This document shows, piece by piece, positions 27,355-36,828 of a DNA stretch of 64,000 nucleotides. The stretch is taken from the NCBI RefSeq assembly GCF_001598055.1, contig NZ_CP014844.1, positions 3,065,642 to 3,129,641 on the forward strand, read 5' to 3'. This stretch comes from Cupriavidus nantongensis (lineage in GTDB: Bacteria > Pseudomonadota > Gammaproteobacteria > Burkholderiales > Burkholderiaceae). The position numbers and the translations under genes are program-made. Each line of letters begins with the position of its first letter. Within the stretch, counting starts at the first letter, position 1. The notes under the pieces were generated by a model. That model was not told where the DNA came from. It worked only from the letters and a program-made list of their open reading frames with translations, and did not search any database.

Positions 27355-28914
27355 GTGGGCAAACTGCAAGAGCGTCGCCGTTTCCTGGGAGCCGCGCTGG
27401 GCGGCCTGCTGGTCCCGGCGCTGCCGGCGTGCGGCGGCGACGACGACGAGCCGCCGCCCGCGCCCCCGCCGCCCGAGCCGGTCCCCGCGGCACAGATCAC
27501 CCAGGCCATCGCGCAGCTCGACAAGCTGGTCGCCGACCTGATGGCCAGTTCGCGCGTGCCCGGCATGGCGGTCGCGGTGGTACGCGGCAACCAGACGGTT
27601 TACGCCAAGGGCTTCGGCCGCCGGCTGGTGACCGATCCCGCGCCGGTCGATGCCGACACCGTGTTCCAGCTGGCCTCGGTGTCGAAGTCGATCGGCGCCA
27701 CGGTGGTCGCGCGCCAGGTCGGCCGCGGCGGCATCAGCTGGGATACGCCGGTGCGCACGCACCTGCCCTGGTTCACGCTGGCCGATGCCGAGGTCTCGAC
27801 GGACGTGACCATCGGCGACCTCTACGCCCATCGTTCCGGCCTGCCAGACCATGCCGGCGACCGTCTCGAGGACATGGGCTACGACCGCCAGCAAGTGCTG
27901 ACGCGCTTGCGCTTCCTGCCGCTGCATCCGTTCCGCGCGGTCTACGCGTACACCAACTTCGGCATGACCGCCGCCGCCGAAGCGGTTGCCGTCGCCGCCG
28001 GCACCGACTGGGCCACGCTGTCGGAACAGGCGCTGTACCAGCCGCTGGGCATGACGCGCACCAGCTCGCGCTTTGCCGACTATGCCGCGCGCGACAACCG
28101 CGCGCTCGGCCACGTGCGCGTCAATGGCAACTGGGTACAGGGCACGGTGCGGATGCCCGATGCGCAGTCACCTGCGGGCGGCGTCAGTGCGTCGGTCAAC
28201 GACATGGCCAGATGGCTGGCGATGCTGCTCGCCAAAGGCGAGTCCGGTGGACAGCGGGTGATCGACGCCGCCGCGCTGGCGCCCGCGGTAAGTCCGCAAA
28301 TGCAGAGCAACCCGCCCGCCGGCGGCCGCCCCGCCGGCTACTATGGCTATGGCTTCAATGTCGGCACGACCGAACTGGGCCTGACCTCGCTCAACCACTC
28401 CGGCGCCTTTGCGCTGGGCGCCGCGACCAGCTTCATGGCAGTGCCCGAGCTCAACCTGGCGATCGTGACGCTGACCAACGCGCAGCCCATCGGCGTGCCG
28501 GAAACGCTGAGCGCCCAGTTCTTCGACCTGGCGCAATACGGCGCCATCCGCCGCGACTGGGGCAAGATCTACGGCGATGCGCTGGCACCGCTGCTTGAGC
28601 CGGAAGGCCGGCTGGTGGGACAGCCGCGCCCGGCCAATCCGCTGCCGGCGCGCGCGCTGTCGGCCTACACCGGCACCTACCGCAACGACTACTACGGTCC
28701 GCTGCAGGTTGCCGACCAGGGCGGCACGCTGGTGATGACGCTGGGCGCGACGCCGCTGGTGCTGCCGCTGAGCCACTGGGACGGCGATATCTTCACCTTC
28801 ACGCTGGTCAATGAAAACGCCATGCCGGGCACGATCTCGCAGGCCGCGTTTTCGAGCGACCGCGTGTGGCTGGAGTTCTACGACCACGAAGGCCTGGGCA
28901 TCTTTGTGCGCTAG
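27355..28914 (+). CDS. Serine hydrolase, beta-lactamase class C/AmpC-like family, lipoprotein
   Basis: A 519-aa exported protein. The N-terminus has a twin-arginine-like motif (RRRFLGAALGG) and a possible lipobox ending at Cys26 (ALPAC), then a Pro-rich linker. The catalytic SxxK is Ser108-Lys111 (ASVSKS), the YxN is YTN near residue 201, and HSG is in LNHSGAF. The C-terminal ~100 residues form an extra beta-rich domain (YTGTYRNDYYGPLQV). GTG at 27355 has a GGAG site. It is likely a periplasmic peptidase or esterase, not proven to act on beta-lactams. Confidence 0.87.
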   Translation: MGKLQERRRFLGAALGGLLVPALPACGGDDDEPPPAPPPPEPVPAAQITQAIAQLDKLVADLMASSRVPGMAVAVVRGNQTVYAKGFGRRLVTDPAPVDADTVFQLASVSKSIGATVVARQVGRGGISWDTPVRTHLPWFTLADAEVSTDVTIGDLYAHRSGLPDHAGDRLEDMGYDRQQVLTRLRFLPLHPFRAVYAYTNFGMTAAAEAVAVAAGTDWATLSEQALYQPLGMTRTSSRFADYAARDNRALGHVRVNGNWVQGTVRMPDAQSPAGGVSASVNDMARWLAMLLAKGESGGQRVIDAAALAPAVSPQMQSNPPAGGRPAGYYGYGFNVGTTELGLTSLNHSGAFALGAATSFMAVPELNLAIVTLTNAQPIGVPETLSAQFFDLAQYGAIRRDWGKIYGDALAPLLEPEGRLVGQPRPANPLPARALSAYTGTYRNDYYGPLQVADQGGTLVMTLGATPLVLPLSHWDGDIFTFTLVNENAMPGTISQAAFSSDRVWLEFYDHEGLGIFVR

Positions 28915-28970
28915 CGCTCCGGGCTGCATTGCGTATCGATCCGGCATCGATCCACTCACGGAGCAAGGAC

Positions 28971-29855
28971 ATGCTCAAACCTCTTGCGAGGATGCTCGCA
29001 GCGCTCACGACGATCACTCTCACCGCCGTGCTCGGCGCCTGTGCCACGCCCACGCCGCCGGCGGACGCGCCGCGCCCGGTAGCGCCCGCCCAGCCCACCG
29101 CGGGCAAGGCCGAAGTGCTGTGGCTGGGCCAGGCCGCCACGCGCATCACCACGCCGGGCGGCAAGGTCATCGTGATCGACCCGTGGCTGACCAGCAATCC
29201 GAAGACCCCGCCGGCTTTCAAGCAGTTGCCCGCGCTCGGCAAGGTCGACCTGATCCTGGTCACGCATGCCCACAACGACCACCTCGGCGATACCCCGGCG
29301 CTGGCCCGGCTGACCAACGCACCGGTGTACAACGGCGGCGGCCTGGGCCGGGCGCTGGTCAGCCTGGGCCTGGTGCCGGAGGCGCAGGTGCAGCGCTTCG
29401 GCAAGAGCGGCACGGTGATGCCGTTCGGCCCCTCTGGCCCAAAGGTCACGGCGGTGCACGCGGAACACTCGTCGGAACTGGCGCTGAAGAACCCGGCCAC
29501 CGGCAAGGACGAAACCCACTACGGCGGCGAGCCGGTAGGCTACATCATCGAACTGGAAAACGGCTTCCGCATCTGGCACATGGGCGATACCGGGCTGTTC
29601 GGCGACATGCGCCTGATCGCCGAGATCTACAAGCCGGATCTGGTGCTGATCCCGATCGGCGGGCATTCCACCATGGGACCGCAGGATGCCGCAATCGCCG
29701 TGCGCGACCTGATCCGGCCGCGCTTCGCCATTCCGATCCACTACCAGACTTCGCCGCAAGCCAGCGGCACGCCGGAGCAATTCAAGGCGGCACTGGGCAC
29801 TGGTGCCGCGGCAACCGTGATCGTGCCGCAGCCGGGAGAGAAGGTCGACTTCTGA
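28971..29855 (+). CDS. MBL-fold metal-dependent hydrolase, lipoprotein (UlaG-like)
   Basis: A 294-aa protein with a lipoprotein signal (LTAVLGAC, Cys24). The metallo-beta-lactamase core is seen in EVLWLGQAATRITTPGGKVIVIDPWL, the metal motif HAHNDHLGDT, a later GDTGLFGDM and a final IPIHYQT. This matches the UlaG/L-ascorbate-lactonase-like branch. It follows the serine hydrolase by 56 bp with its own GGAG site, so both may be cotranscribed. Substrate unknown. Confidence 0.87.
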   Translation: MLKPLARMLAALTTITLTAVLGACATPTPPADAPRPVAPAQPTAGKAEVLWLGQAATRITTPGGKVIVIDPWLTSNPKTPPAFKQLPALGKVDLILVTHAHNDHLGDTPALARLTNAPVYNGGGLGRALVSLGLVPEAQVQRFGKSGTVMPFGPSGPKVTAVHAEHSSELALKNPATGKDETHYGGEPVGYIIELENGFRIWHMGDTGLFGDMRLIAEIYKPDLVLIPIGGHSTMGPQDAAIAVRDLIRPRFAIPIHYQTSPQASGTPEQFKAALGTGAAATVIVPQPGEKVDF

Positions 29856-29864
29856 GCGCGGGCG

Positions 29865-30968
29865 TCAGCCGACGCGGTAGCGCCGGATCACTTCGGGATC
29901 GGGGTCGAGGCCCAGGCCCGGGCCCGCGGGCAGCGCGATCATGCCGTCGCGCGGCACCACGGCATTGCCAAGCACTTGCGCGGCCATGTCGAAGTACCGC
30001 CATTCGATCATGGCGTCGGCATCGCCCAGCGCCGCGGTGGCATGCATGGCGGCCAGCAGGCCGGGGCCGTCGTAGAAGGTATGGACCATCACCTGCGCGT
30101 TGTGCGCCCTGGCCAGGGCAAAGACATCGCGCAGGGCGCTGATGCCGCCCATCTTGGCCGGGCTGGGCTGCACCACATCGACGGCGCCGATGTTCAGCAG
30201 GTGCTCGAATTCCATCAGCGTGGTGGCATTCTCGCCGGCGGCGAGCGGGATCGCGCAGCGCCGGCGCAGCGCCGCCAGTCCGGCGTAGTTCTCGGGCGGC
30301 CACAGCGGCTCTTCCAGCCACCGCAGCGACAAGGGCTGCAGGGCGCGGGCCATGTCGACGGCCTGATGCAGCGTCCATGGACAGTTCGTATCCAGCGTGA
30401 TTTCGATATCCGGGCCCGCGGCCGCGCGCGCAGCGCGGATCACGGCCAGGTCGACTTCGTGCAGCTTCAGGCTGCGATAGCCATCGGCGATGGCGCGCCT
30501 GACATTGACCGCAATCGCTTCGGCGTCGGCATAGCGGATCAGGCTGGCGTAGGCCGGCAACTGCTGGCGCCGCGCGCCGCCGAGCAGCCGGCAAACGGGC
30601 AGCCCCGCCGCCTTGCCGCAGAGGTCCCACAGCGCGATATCGAGCGCCGACAGCCCATAGAACAAGGGCCCGCTGCGCCCGAACACATGGAAGCTGCGCT
30701 GCAGGTCGAGGCCAATCGCATCGATCTGGCTCGCATCACGGCCGATGCAGGCCGGCGCGAGCATCTGCTCGATCGCCGCCCGGGCCGCCGGAACGCCGAC
30801 AAAGCCGAAGGTTTCGCCCCAGCCGACCAGGCCGTCATCGGTACTCACCTTGAGCAGCAGCGAGTCGGCGGCCTGCATGCCGGCCCCGCCCCAGACCCCC
30901 GCGGCCGACACGCCGCCGACCGTGAACGGAATACGCAGGGCGATGGCTTCGATGCTGGCGATCTTCAT
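29865..30968 (-). CDS. Mandelate racemase/muconate lactonizing enzyme family protein
   Basis: A 367-aa enolase-superfamily enzyme. The capping domain begins MKIASIEAIALRIPF; the barrel has the catalytic-lysine region GYRSLKLHEVDLAV, and metal ligands LDTNCPW (Asp), EEPLWPPENY (Glu) and GENATTLMEF (Glu). Such enzymes abstract a proton alpha to a carboxylate in sugar-acid or muconate breakdown. AAGGAG before 30968 fixes the start; the longer frame lacks support. No sugar-acid pathway genes lie beside it, so its substrate is open. Confidence 0.87.
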   Translation of the reverse strand: MKIASIEAIALRIPFTVGGVSAAGVWGGAGMQAADSLLLKVSTDDGLVGWGETFGFVGVPAARAAIEQMLAPACIGRDASQIDAIGLDLQRSFHVFGRSGPLFYGLSALDIALWDLCGKAAGLPVCRLLGGARRQQLPAYASLIRYADAEAIAVNVRRAIADGYRSLKLHEVDLAVIRAARAAAGPDIEITLDTNCPWTLHQAVDMARALQPLSLRWLEEPLWPPENYAGLAALRRRCAIPLAAGENATTLMEFEHLLNIGAVDVVQPSPAKMGGISALRDVFALARAHNAQVMVHTFYDGPGLLAAMHATAALGDADAMIEWRYFDMAAQVLGNAVVPRDGMIALPAGPGLGLDPDPEVIRRYRVG

Positions 30969-31090
30969 GGCGCGCTCCTTGTTCGCGCGGTCGCTCAGGC
31001 GCCGACAAGCAACACGCCGACGCAATGCCGCGCAGGACTTCAATATAGGCCAGCGGGCGGGCCCGAGCGCTAGCTGACCGTCGGGCGCAG

Positions 31091-31585
31091 CTAAGGCTTC
31101 CACCCCGGCAGCGCCGCGGCCTGCCGGATCCAGTGCGCCAGCAGCGCCTCGTCGAAGTCCTCGCCTTCGTGGATATGGAAATAGCGCGTGTCCTTGTCCT
31201 TCGATTCGACCGGCGGCACCGGATCCAGCGACATGCCGCGGAAAAACGCCACCTTGATGTAGCGGGTCATGCAATGGAAGCTGAGAAACCAGCCCTGCCC
31301 CGCCCTGCCATAGAACGGCGAATTCCAGCGCACCGCCTTGTTCACATCGGGCACGTTGCGCTCGACCAGTGCATCCAGGCGCCGGCCCGCGTGCTGCTTC
31401 CAGCCCGGCATCGCTGCGAGATAGGCTTGCACCGGCGCATCGCCATCGCCTTTCGGAATCTGCGGATTGCCGCCTGACAGCAACACCGGCTTGCCGGTGG
31501 CGGGCCGGACGGCGGCCTTCTGCGTGACCTTCTGCGCGGGCTTGCGCGCGCCCCGTGCCGGGGTCCGGGACGTGCTGTTGGCCAT
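31091..31585 (-). CDS. DUF1801 domain-containing protein
   Basis: A 164-aa protein: a basic, Ala/Lys-rich N-terminal tail (MANSTSRTPARGARKPAQK), then a DUF1801 (YdhG-like) domain with MPGWKQHAGRRLDALVERNVPDVNKAVRWNSPFYG and FLSFHCMTRYIKVAFFRG. DUF1801 proteins are small and of unknown function. It is divergent from a second DUF1801 gene 93 bp away, suggesting a local duplication. Confidence 0.82.
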   Translation of the reverse strand: MANSTSRTPARGARKPAQKVTQKAAVRPATGKPVLLSGGNPQIPKGDGDAPVQAYLAAMPGWKQHAGRRLDALVERNVPDVNKAVRWNSPFYGRAGQGWFLSFHCMTRYIKVAFFRGMSLDPVPPVESKDKDTRYFHIHEGEDFDEALLAHWIRQAAALPGWKP

Positions 31586-31677
31586 GGCTGAACTCCCCCT
31601 GGTTGACGCTGGTCGGCGAGACCGCACTGAGCGGCTATGATAAGCCGGTCAGCCAGCACCTTGAGGAACGAGCATCG

Positions 31678-32097
31678 ATGAATCCGTCTGAACAGATCGA
31701 CCAGCTGATCGCGGGCCTGGCCGACTGGCGCGGCCAGACCCTGGCCAGCCTGCGCAAGGCCATCCTCGCCGCCGACAGCGGCATCGTCGAGCAATGGAAA
31801 TGGATGGGCAGCCCGGTATGGTCGCGCGACGGCATGATCGCCGTCGCCAACGCCCACAAGGCCAAGGTGAAGATCACCTTTACCAACGGCGCCAGCCTGC
31901 CCGACCCGGACCACCTCTTCAACGCCGGCCTGGGCGGCAACAAATGGCGCGCAATCGACCTCGCCGAGGGCGACAAGATCGACGCACGCGCGCTCAAGGC
32001 GCTGGTCCGCGCCGCGATCGCGTTCAACCAGGGCAAGGCGAAGAAAAAGGCGCCGGCGCGCACCCGCGCCAGGGCCAGTGAGCAAGACGAGGCGTGA
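31678..32097 (+). CDS. DUF1801 domain-containing protein
   Basis: A 139-aa DUF1801 protein (LADWRGQTLASLRKAILAADSGIVEQWKWMGSPVWSRDGMIAVANAHKAKVKITF) with a Lys/Arg/Ala tail (KAKKKAPARTRARASEQDEA) mirroring the basic tail of its divergent neighbour. GAGG upstream supports the start at 31678. Function unknown; the basic tail could bind nucleic acid. Confidence 0.82.
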   Translation: MNPSEQIDQLIAGLADWRGQTLASLRKAILAADSGIVEQWKWMGSPVWSRDGMIAVANAHKAKVKITFTNGASLPDPDHLFNAGLGGNKWRAIDLAEGDKIDARALKALVRAAIAFNQGKAKKKAPARTRARASEQDEA

Positions 32098-32112
32098 AGC
32101 GCCGGGGGTGGT

Positions 32113-33099
32113 TCAGCTTCCCTCGATCTTGAAGCCGATGTCCTTGATGAACTGTCCCCAGCGCGCATGGTCGGCGCGGATCTGCGTGGCAAACGCGTCC
32201 GGCGTGACCGCCTGCGGCGGCAGCACGCCCACGCCGGCCAGCCGCTTGTGGTAGGCGGGATCGGCCAGCACCTTGCGCACCGCGGCCGAGACCGCCTCGA
32301 CCGTCTCGCGCGGCATGGCCTTGGGGCCAAACAGCGCGAAATAGCCGCTCAGTTGCTCCATCTCGGGATAGCCCAGTTCGCGGAACGTCGGCGCGCCGGG
32401 TGCGAGATCGGAGCGCTCCGGAATGGTGGTGGCCAGCACCTTGGTCTTGCCGGCCTGGTACAGCGGCACGCCGGTGGTCAGGCCGTCGATCATCAGCGGC
32501 ACCACCCCGCCCACCAGGTCCTGCGTGGCCGGCGCCGAACCCTTGTACAGCACCGGCTCGAGATGGGTGCCGGCGAGCCGGTTGAACAGCAGCGGGCCGA
32601 AGTGCGACGACGTGCCCGGACCGTACGAGGCCGAGTGGATCGGCTTGCCCGGGTTCGCCTTGGAATAGGCGACCAGTTCCTTCAGCGTGTTGTACGGCGC
32701 GTCCTTGTTGGCGGCCAGCAGCACCGGCGCGCGGCCGAGTTCCGCGAGCGCGGTCAGGTCGGTCAAGGGATCGTAAGGCACGCGATTGATATGCGCGCCC
32801 GAGGTGGCCGAAGAGCCCAGTGTCACCAGCAGGGTCTGGCCGTCGTTCTTCGCGCGGATCACGTCCTGCGTGGCGGGAATGGTGGCGCCGCCGGGCTTGT
32901 TCTCCACCACCACCGACTGCCCGGCCACGCGCGCGAGGTAGTCGGCGAACAGGCGCGCCACCACGTCGGTACCGCCGCCCGGCGGATAGGCCACCACCAG
33001 CCGGATGGCGCGCGCGGGCCACTGCTGGGCCCGGGCGTGCGGCGCCACGCCGGCTGCCACCGCGAATGCCGCGGTGCTCAGGAACTGTCGACGATCCAT
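32113..33099 (-). CDS. Tripartite tricarboxylate transporter substrate-binding protein (Bug/TctC)
   Basis: A 328-aa periplasmic Bug-family protein, very abundant in Cupriavidus and Bordetella relatives. A Tat-like signal (MDRRQFLSTAAFAVAAG ... ARAQ) precedes WPARAIRLVVAYPPGGGTDVVARLFADYL, the family carboxylate-binding P-loop-like segment. The order fits TctC, but no tctA/tctB membrane genes are adjacent, as is common for orphan Bug proteins. Ligand unknown. Confidence 0.92.
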   Translation of the reverse strand: MDRRQFLSTAAFAVAAGVAPHARAQQWPARAIRLVVAYPPGGGTDVVARLFADYLARVAGQSVVVENKPGGATIPATQDVIRAKNDGQTLLVTLGSSATSGAHINRVPYDPLTDLTALAELGRAPVLLAANKDAPYNTLKELVAYSKANPGKPIHSASYGPGTSSHFGPLLFNRLAGTHLEPVLYKGSAPATQDLVGGVVPLMIDGLTTGVPLYQAGKTKVLATTIPERSDLAPGAPTFRELGYPEMEQLSGYFALFGPKAMPRETVEAVSAAVRKVLADPAYHKRLAGVGVLPPQAVTPDAFATQIRADHARWGQFIKDIGFKIEGS

Positions 33100-33392
33100 A
33101 GATGAAGTCTCCGCGTTGTCGTTGTGCGCCGCACCGGCGGCGGTCTTTCATCTTAGTGACTGTTCCGGTTCGGGACACGCCCGGGTTTCCACCATGCGCG
33201 CCAGCGTTGGGGGCCGGCGGCGGCCTGGACCGTGGCCACGCGGCGCGCGTGCGCGGGGCGCGCAAAAGCGCCGGGCATCGATATTGCTGGCCTATATTTC
33301 AATAGTCATTTTCCGCCGCCGCGCCGTTCGCGATCGGACCGGTGCCGCCATGTGACGATAATGAAATCCGCTCAGCACCCCGGAGGTGGATT

Positions 33393-35156
33393 ATGAGCGC
33401 CGTGCCCGAGCCGCAGGTGGCCGACAGCACTACGCCCCCCGGCAAACGCCCCGCCACGTCGACGCGGCACGTCTGGACCCGCTATTGGGTGATCGCCAAA
33501 CCCTACTGGGTGTCTCAGGAGCGCTGGAAGGCCGGCGGCCTGCTGCTGGTGCTGGTGCTGCTGCTGCTGGGGCAGACCCAGGCCGAGGTACTGATCAACG
33601 AGCAGACCGGCGAATTCACCTCGGCGCTGGCGGCGCGCGACGCCGAGCGTTTCTGGGCCTCGATCCGCACCTGCCTGTATATCCTGATCGTCGCCATTCC
33701 CGTCTACGCGGTCTATTACTACATCCGCAACACGCTGGGCCTGCACTGGCGGCGCTGGATGACCCACCATTACCTGGACGGATATTTCAGGAACCGCATT
33801 TTCTACAAGCTCAATGCGGATGCCGGCATCGACAATCCCGACCAGCGCATCTCCGAGGACATCAACACGTTTACGCGGCAGTCGCTGTTCTTCCTGTCGA
33901 TCGGCATCGGTGCGCTGCTGCAGCTGATCGCGTTCAGCGCGGTGCTGTGGATGATCTCGAGGGAACTGGTTTATTTCCTGGTGGTGTACGCGATCGCCGG
34001 CACCTTTGTCTCGATCGCCTGCTTCGGGCGCGTGCTGATCGGCCTGAATTTCTACCAGCTCAAGCGCGAGGCCGATTTCCGCTTCAGCCTGATCCGCGTG
34101 CGCGAGAACGCCGAGTCGATCGCGTTCTATCGCGGCGAGCCGCAGGAGTCTTCCCATGTGCGCGGGCGCTTCGGCAAGGCGTTCCAGAATTTCGAGCGGC
34201 TGATCCGGTGGCAGCTGTGGCTGAACATGTTCCAGTATGGCTATGGCTTCCTGACCATCCTGCTGCCCAGCGCGATCGTGGCCTCGCGCGTGCTCGACGG
34301 CGAGCTCGAGGTCGGCAGCGCGATCCGCGCCGCGGGCGCCTTTGCCGCGGTGCTGAATGCGCTGACGGTGATCGTCGACAACTTTGAAGACCTGAGCCGC
34401 TTCGTGGCCGGGCTCGATCGCCTCGACACGTTCTCGAGCACCCTGACCGGCAAGAAGGCGACCGCGCCGCGCGCCGACTCCACCATCGAGTCCCGGCAAG
34501 ACACGCGGCTCGCGCTGGAGCACGTCACGCTGCAGACGCCCAACCAGGAGCGCACGCTGATGACCGACCTGAGCGTGTCGATCGACCCGGGCGAGGGACT
34601 GCTGATCGTCGGCGCCAGCGGCGGCGGCAAGAGTTCGCTGATGCGCGCGATCGCGGGGCTGTGGAACAGCGGCAGCGGCCGCATCGTGCGGCCCGCGCCG
34701 CAGGACATGCTGTTCCTGCCGCAGCATCCGTACATGGTGGTCGGCAGTTTGCGCAGCCAGTTGCTCTATCCGAACCATGTCGGCCGGCACGTTGCCGACG
34801 ACGAGCTGCTGCGATTGCTCGATACTGTCAACCTGCGCGACATCGCCGGCCGCTTCGGCGGCCTCGACACGGAAGTGGACTGGAGCAAGGTGCTGTCGCT
34901 GGGCGAGCAGCAGCGGCTGACCATCGCGCGCGTGCTGCTGGCCAGGCCGCGCTATGTGATGCTGGACGAGGCCACCAGCGCGCTCGACATCAGCAACGAA
35001 GAAGCCCTGTACCAGTTGCTTGCAGATTTGCAGGCGACGCTGGTCAGCGTCAGCCACCGGCCCACGCTGCTGAAGTACCACCACCAGGTGCTGGAGCTGC
35101 CAGGCGACGGCAGCTGGCGGCTGCATCCGGCGAAGGATTACCGGTTCGGCTGGTAG
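33393..35156 (+). CDS. ABC transporter ATP-binding/permease protein (SbmA/BacA-like, YddA type)
   Basis: A 587-aa half-transporter. The membrane part (about residues 30-330, ABC_membrane_2) resembles SbmA/BacA (GLHWRRWMTHHYLDGYFRNRIFYKL; NPDQRISEDINTF). The ATPase part has Walker A VGASGGGKSSLMRAIAGLW, signature LSLGEQQRLTIARVLL and Walker B YVMLDEATSALD. Homologues import peptides or vitamin-like compounds as dimers. The start at 33393 has GGAGGTG upstream. About 290 bp of non-coding DNA precede it; no clear promoter is seen. Confidence 0.9.
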   Translation: MSAVPEPQVADSTTPPGKRPATSTRHVWTRYWVIAKPYWVSQERWKAGGLLLVLVLLLLGQTQAEVLINEQTGEFTSALAARDAERFWASIRTCLYILIVAIPVYAVYYYIRNTLGLHWRRWMTHHYLDGYFRNRIFYKLNADAGIDNPDQRISEDINTFTRQSLFFLSIGIGALLQLIAFSAVLWMISRELVYFLVVYAIAGTFVSIACFGRVLIGLNFYQLKREADFRFSLIRVRENAESIAFYRGEPQESSHVRGRFGKAFQNFERLIRWQLWLNMFQYGYGFLTILLPSAIVASRVLDGELEVGSAIRAAGAFAAVLNALTVIVDNFEDLSRFVAGLDRLDTFSSTLTGKKATAPRADSTIESRQDTRLALEHVTLQTPNQERTLMTDLSVSIDPGEGLLIVGASGGGKSSLMRAIAGLWNSGSGRIVRPAPQDMLFLPQHPYMVVGSLRSQLLYPNHVGRHVADDELLRLLDTVNLRDIAGRFGGLDTEVDWSKVLSLGEQQRLTIARVLLARPRYVMLDEATSALDISNEEALYQLLADLQATLVSVSHRPTLLKYHHQVLELPGDGSWRLHPAKDYRFGW

Positions 35157-35245
35157 CGGGCGCGAGCACAGGCAGCAGCACGCGCCATCATGCGTTGCGC
35201 TATGCTGGGCGGATTCCCGTCCGCAGTGCTTACCGGAGACCCACC

Positions 35246-35764
35246 ATGCGCCATCGCCTGTCCGTCTGGCTGGCCGCCGCCGCGGCCACCCTGCTATGCG
35301 CCTGCGCCACGCTGCAGCCCGTGCAGACCGCGCAGAAAATGATCGGCAGCCCGCAGAGCGCCGTGCGCGATACCTTCGGCGCGCCGTCCGAAACCTATCC
35401 GCTCGCCAACGGCACCACGCGCTGGATCTATTCCAAGCAGCCGCTCGGCTTCGAGGTCTATGCCGCCGACTTCGACGCCGGCGGCAAGCTGACCAGCTTC
35501 CGCCAGATGCTGACCGAGAAGGAAATCTACGCCGCCCGCCCGGGCGTGTGGACCAAGCAGGACGTGGCCGAGCACTTCGGCCTGCCGCGCGAGCCGGTCG
35601 AGTACTACCCGATGATGAAGCGCGAGGCCTGGTCGTACCGGCTCTATGCCGGCGCGTACCAGCCGGCGCACTTCAGCGCGTACTTCGACGAGCGCGGGGT
35701 GCTGGACCGCACCATGATCATCGTCGATGCGATCGGCGGGGATGCGCGCGACGGCAGCAAGTAG
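35246..35764 (+). CDS. Outer-membrane lipoprotein, BamE/SmpA-OmlA-like
   Basis: A 172-aa lipoprotein with a signal ending LLCACATL (lipobox cysteine near residue 19-21). It contains two small repeats of the BamE-like fold: MIGSPQSAVRDTFGAPSETYPLANGTTRWIYSKQPLGFEVY and a second PGVWTKQDVAEHFGLPREPVEYYP. It is not BamE itself, which is shorter. The start is an ATG 90 bp after the ABC transporter gene; function unknown. Confidence 0.75.
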   Translation: MRHRLSVWLAAAAATLLCACATLQPVQTAQKMIGSPQSAVRDTFGAPSETYPLANGTTRWIYSKQPLGFEVYAADFDAGGKLTSFRQMLTEKEIYAARPGVWTKQDVAEHFGLPREPVEYYPMMKREAWSYRLYAGAYQPAHFSAYFDERGVLDRTMIIVDAIGGDARDGSK

Positions 35765-35821
35765 CCCGGCGGCGGACTGCCGGCGCGACGGACCGGGCGG
35801 CCCGTCGCCGCGCGCCAGCCG

Positions 35822-36565
35822 TTACTGCATGTGCTGCCCGCCGTTGATGGCGATATTGGAGCCGGTCACATAGGCGGCGTCTTCAGAGCACAGGTAGGCA
35901 ATCAGCGCAGCCACTTCCTCCGGCTTGCCGACGCGGCCAACCGGGATCTGCGGCAGGATCTTGGTCTCCATGATTTCCTTCGGCACGGCGTTGACCATCC
36001 TGGTGGCCAGGTAGCCCGGCGAGACCGTGTTGACGGTCACGCCCTTGCGCGCCACTTCCAGCGCCAGCGACTTGGTAAAGCCATGCATGCCGGCCTTGGC
36101 CGCGGCATAGTTGGTCTGGCCGAACGCGCCCTTGGAGCCGTTGACCGACGAGATATTGATGATGCGGCCCCAGCCGCGCTCGACCATGCCTTCGCACAGC
36201 GGCTTGGTCAGGTTGAACACCGAATCGAGATTGGTCCGCATCACCGCATCCCAGTTCGGCTTGTCCATCTTTTTGAACGCCATGTCGCGCGTAATGCCGG
36301 CATTGTTCACCAGGATGTCGACCTGGCCGACCTCGGCCAGGATGCGCGCGGCGCAGGCCTGGCAGGCGTCATAGTCGGATACGTCGACCTCATAGGCGCG
36401 CATCTCGCGGCCGCTGGCCACCATCCTGGCCAGCCAGTCCCCGGCGTTGGCATTGCCGGGCGAGTGCGTCACCACCACGGCATGGCCGGCGTCGTGCAGC
36501 CGGATGCTGATGGCTTCGCCGAGTCCACCCATGCCACCTGTTACCAATGCGATTCTCTTCGTCAT
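35822..36565 (-). CDS. phaB: Acetoacetyl-CoA reductase (PhaB2/PhaB3-like)
   Basis: A 247-aa NADPH-dependent SDR making (R)-3-hydroxybutyryl-CoA for poly-3-hydroxybutyrate. The cofactor motif is TGGMGGLGEA; the active site is Ser in NISSVNGSKGAFGQ with YAAAK (Tyr, Lys). NNAGITRD and VTVNTVSPGYLAT are PhaB-specific. The N-terminal half differs from the main PhaB1 of C. necator and is nearer PhaB2/PhaB3. It lies beside a phasin and apart from phaCA, again like PhaB3. Confidence 0.93.
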   Translation of the reverse strand: MTKRIALVTGGMGGLGEAISIRLHDAGHAVVVTHSPGNANAGDWLARMVASGREMRAYEVDVSDYDACQACAARILAEVGQVDILVNNAGITRDMAFKKMDKPNWDAVMRTNLDSVFNLTKPLCEGMVERGWGRIINISSVNGSKGAFGQTNYAAAKAGMHGFTKSLALEVARKGVTVNTVSPGYLATRMVNAVPKEIMETKILPQIPVGRVGKPEEVAALIAYLCSEDAAYVTGSNIAINGGQHMQ

Positions 36566-36828
36566 GCTGATTGCGTCGTTGTCGTGAGTTAAAAGACCCC
36601 TGCCTTGCAGGAAGGGACATTCCCCCGGTAGTCCCCGAGCAAGTCCCGCCCCATCGCGCAGGCAAAGCGCGGCCATGCCGGGCCGGACGTGCCGGTCCCG
36701 GGCGCATCGATGAGGCGGGAAGATAGGCTGTCGCGGTGCCGCAGGCCCGGGAACGCCAGGGTCCCGGCCTGCATGCCTGCGATCTTGTTCAGCGCGCTGG
36801 CCGGTGTTGGCAGGCCAGCGCTGCGCTG

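Noticed and set aside
27355..28914. Acquired beta-lactamase
   Set aside because: The SxxK/YxN motifs are shared by many esterases and peptidases; the extra C-terminal domain and chromosomal context do not indicate resistance.
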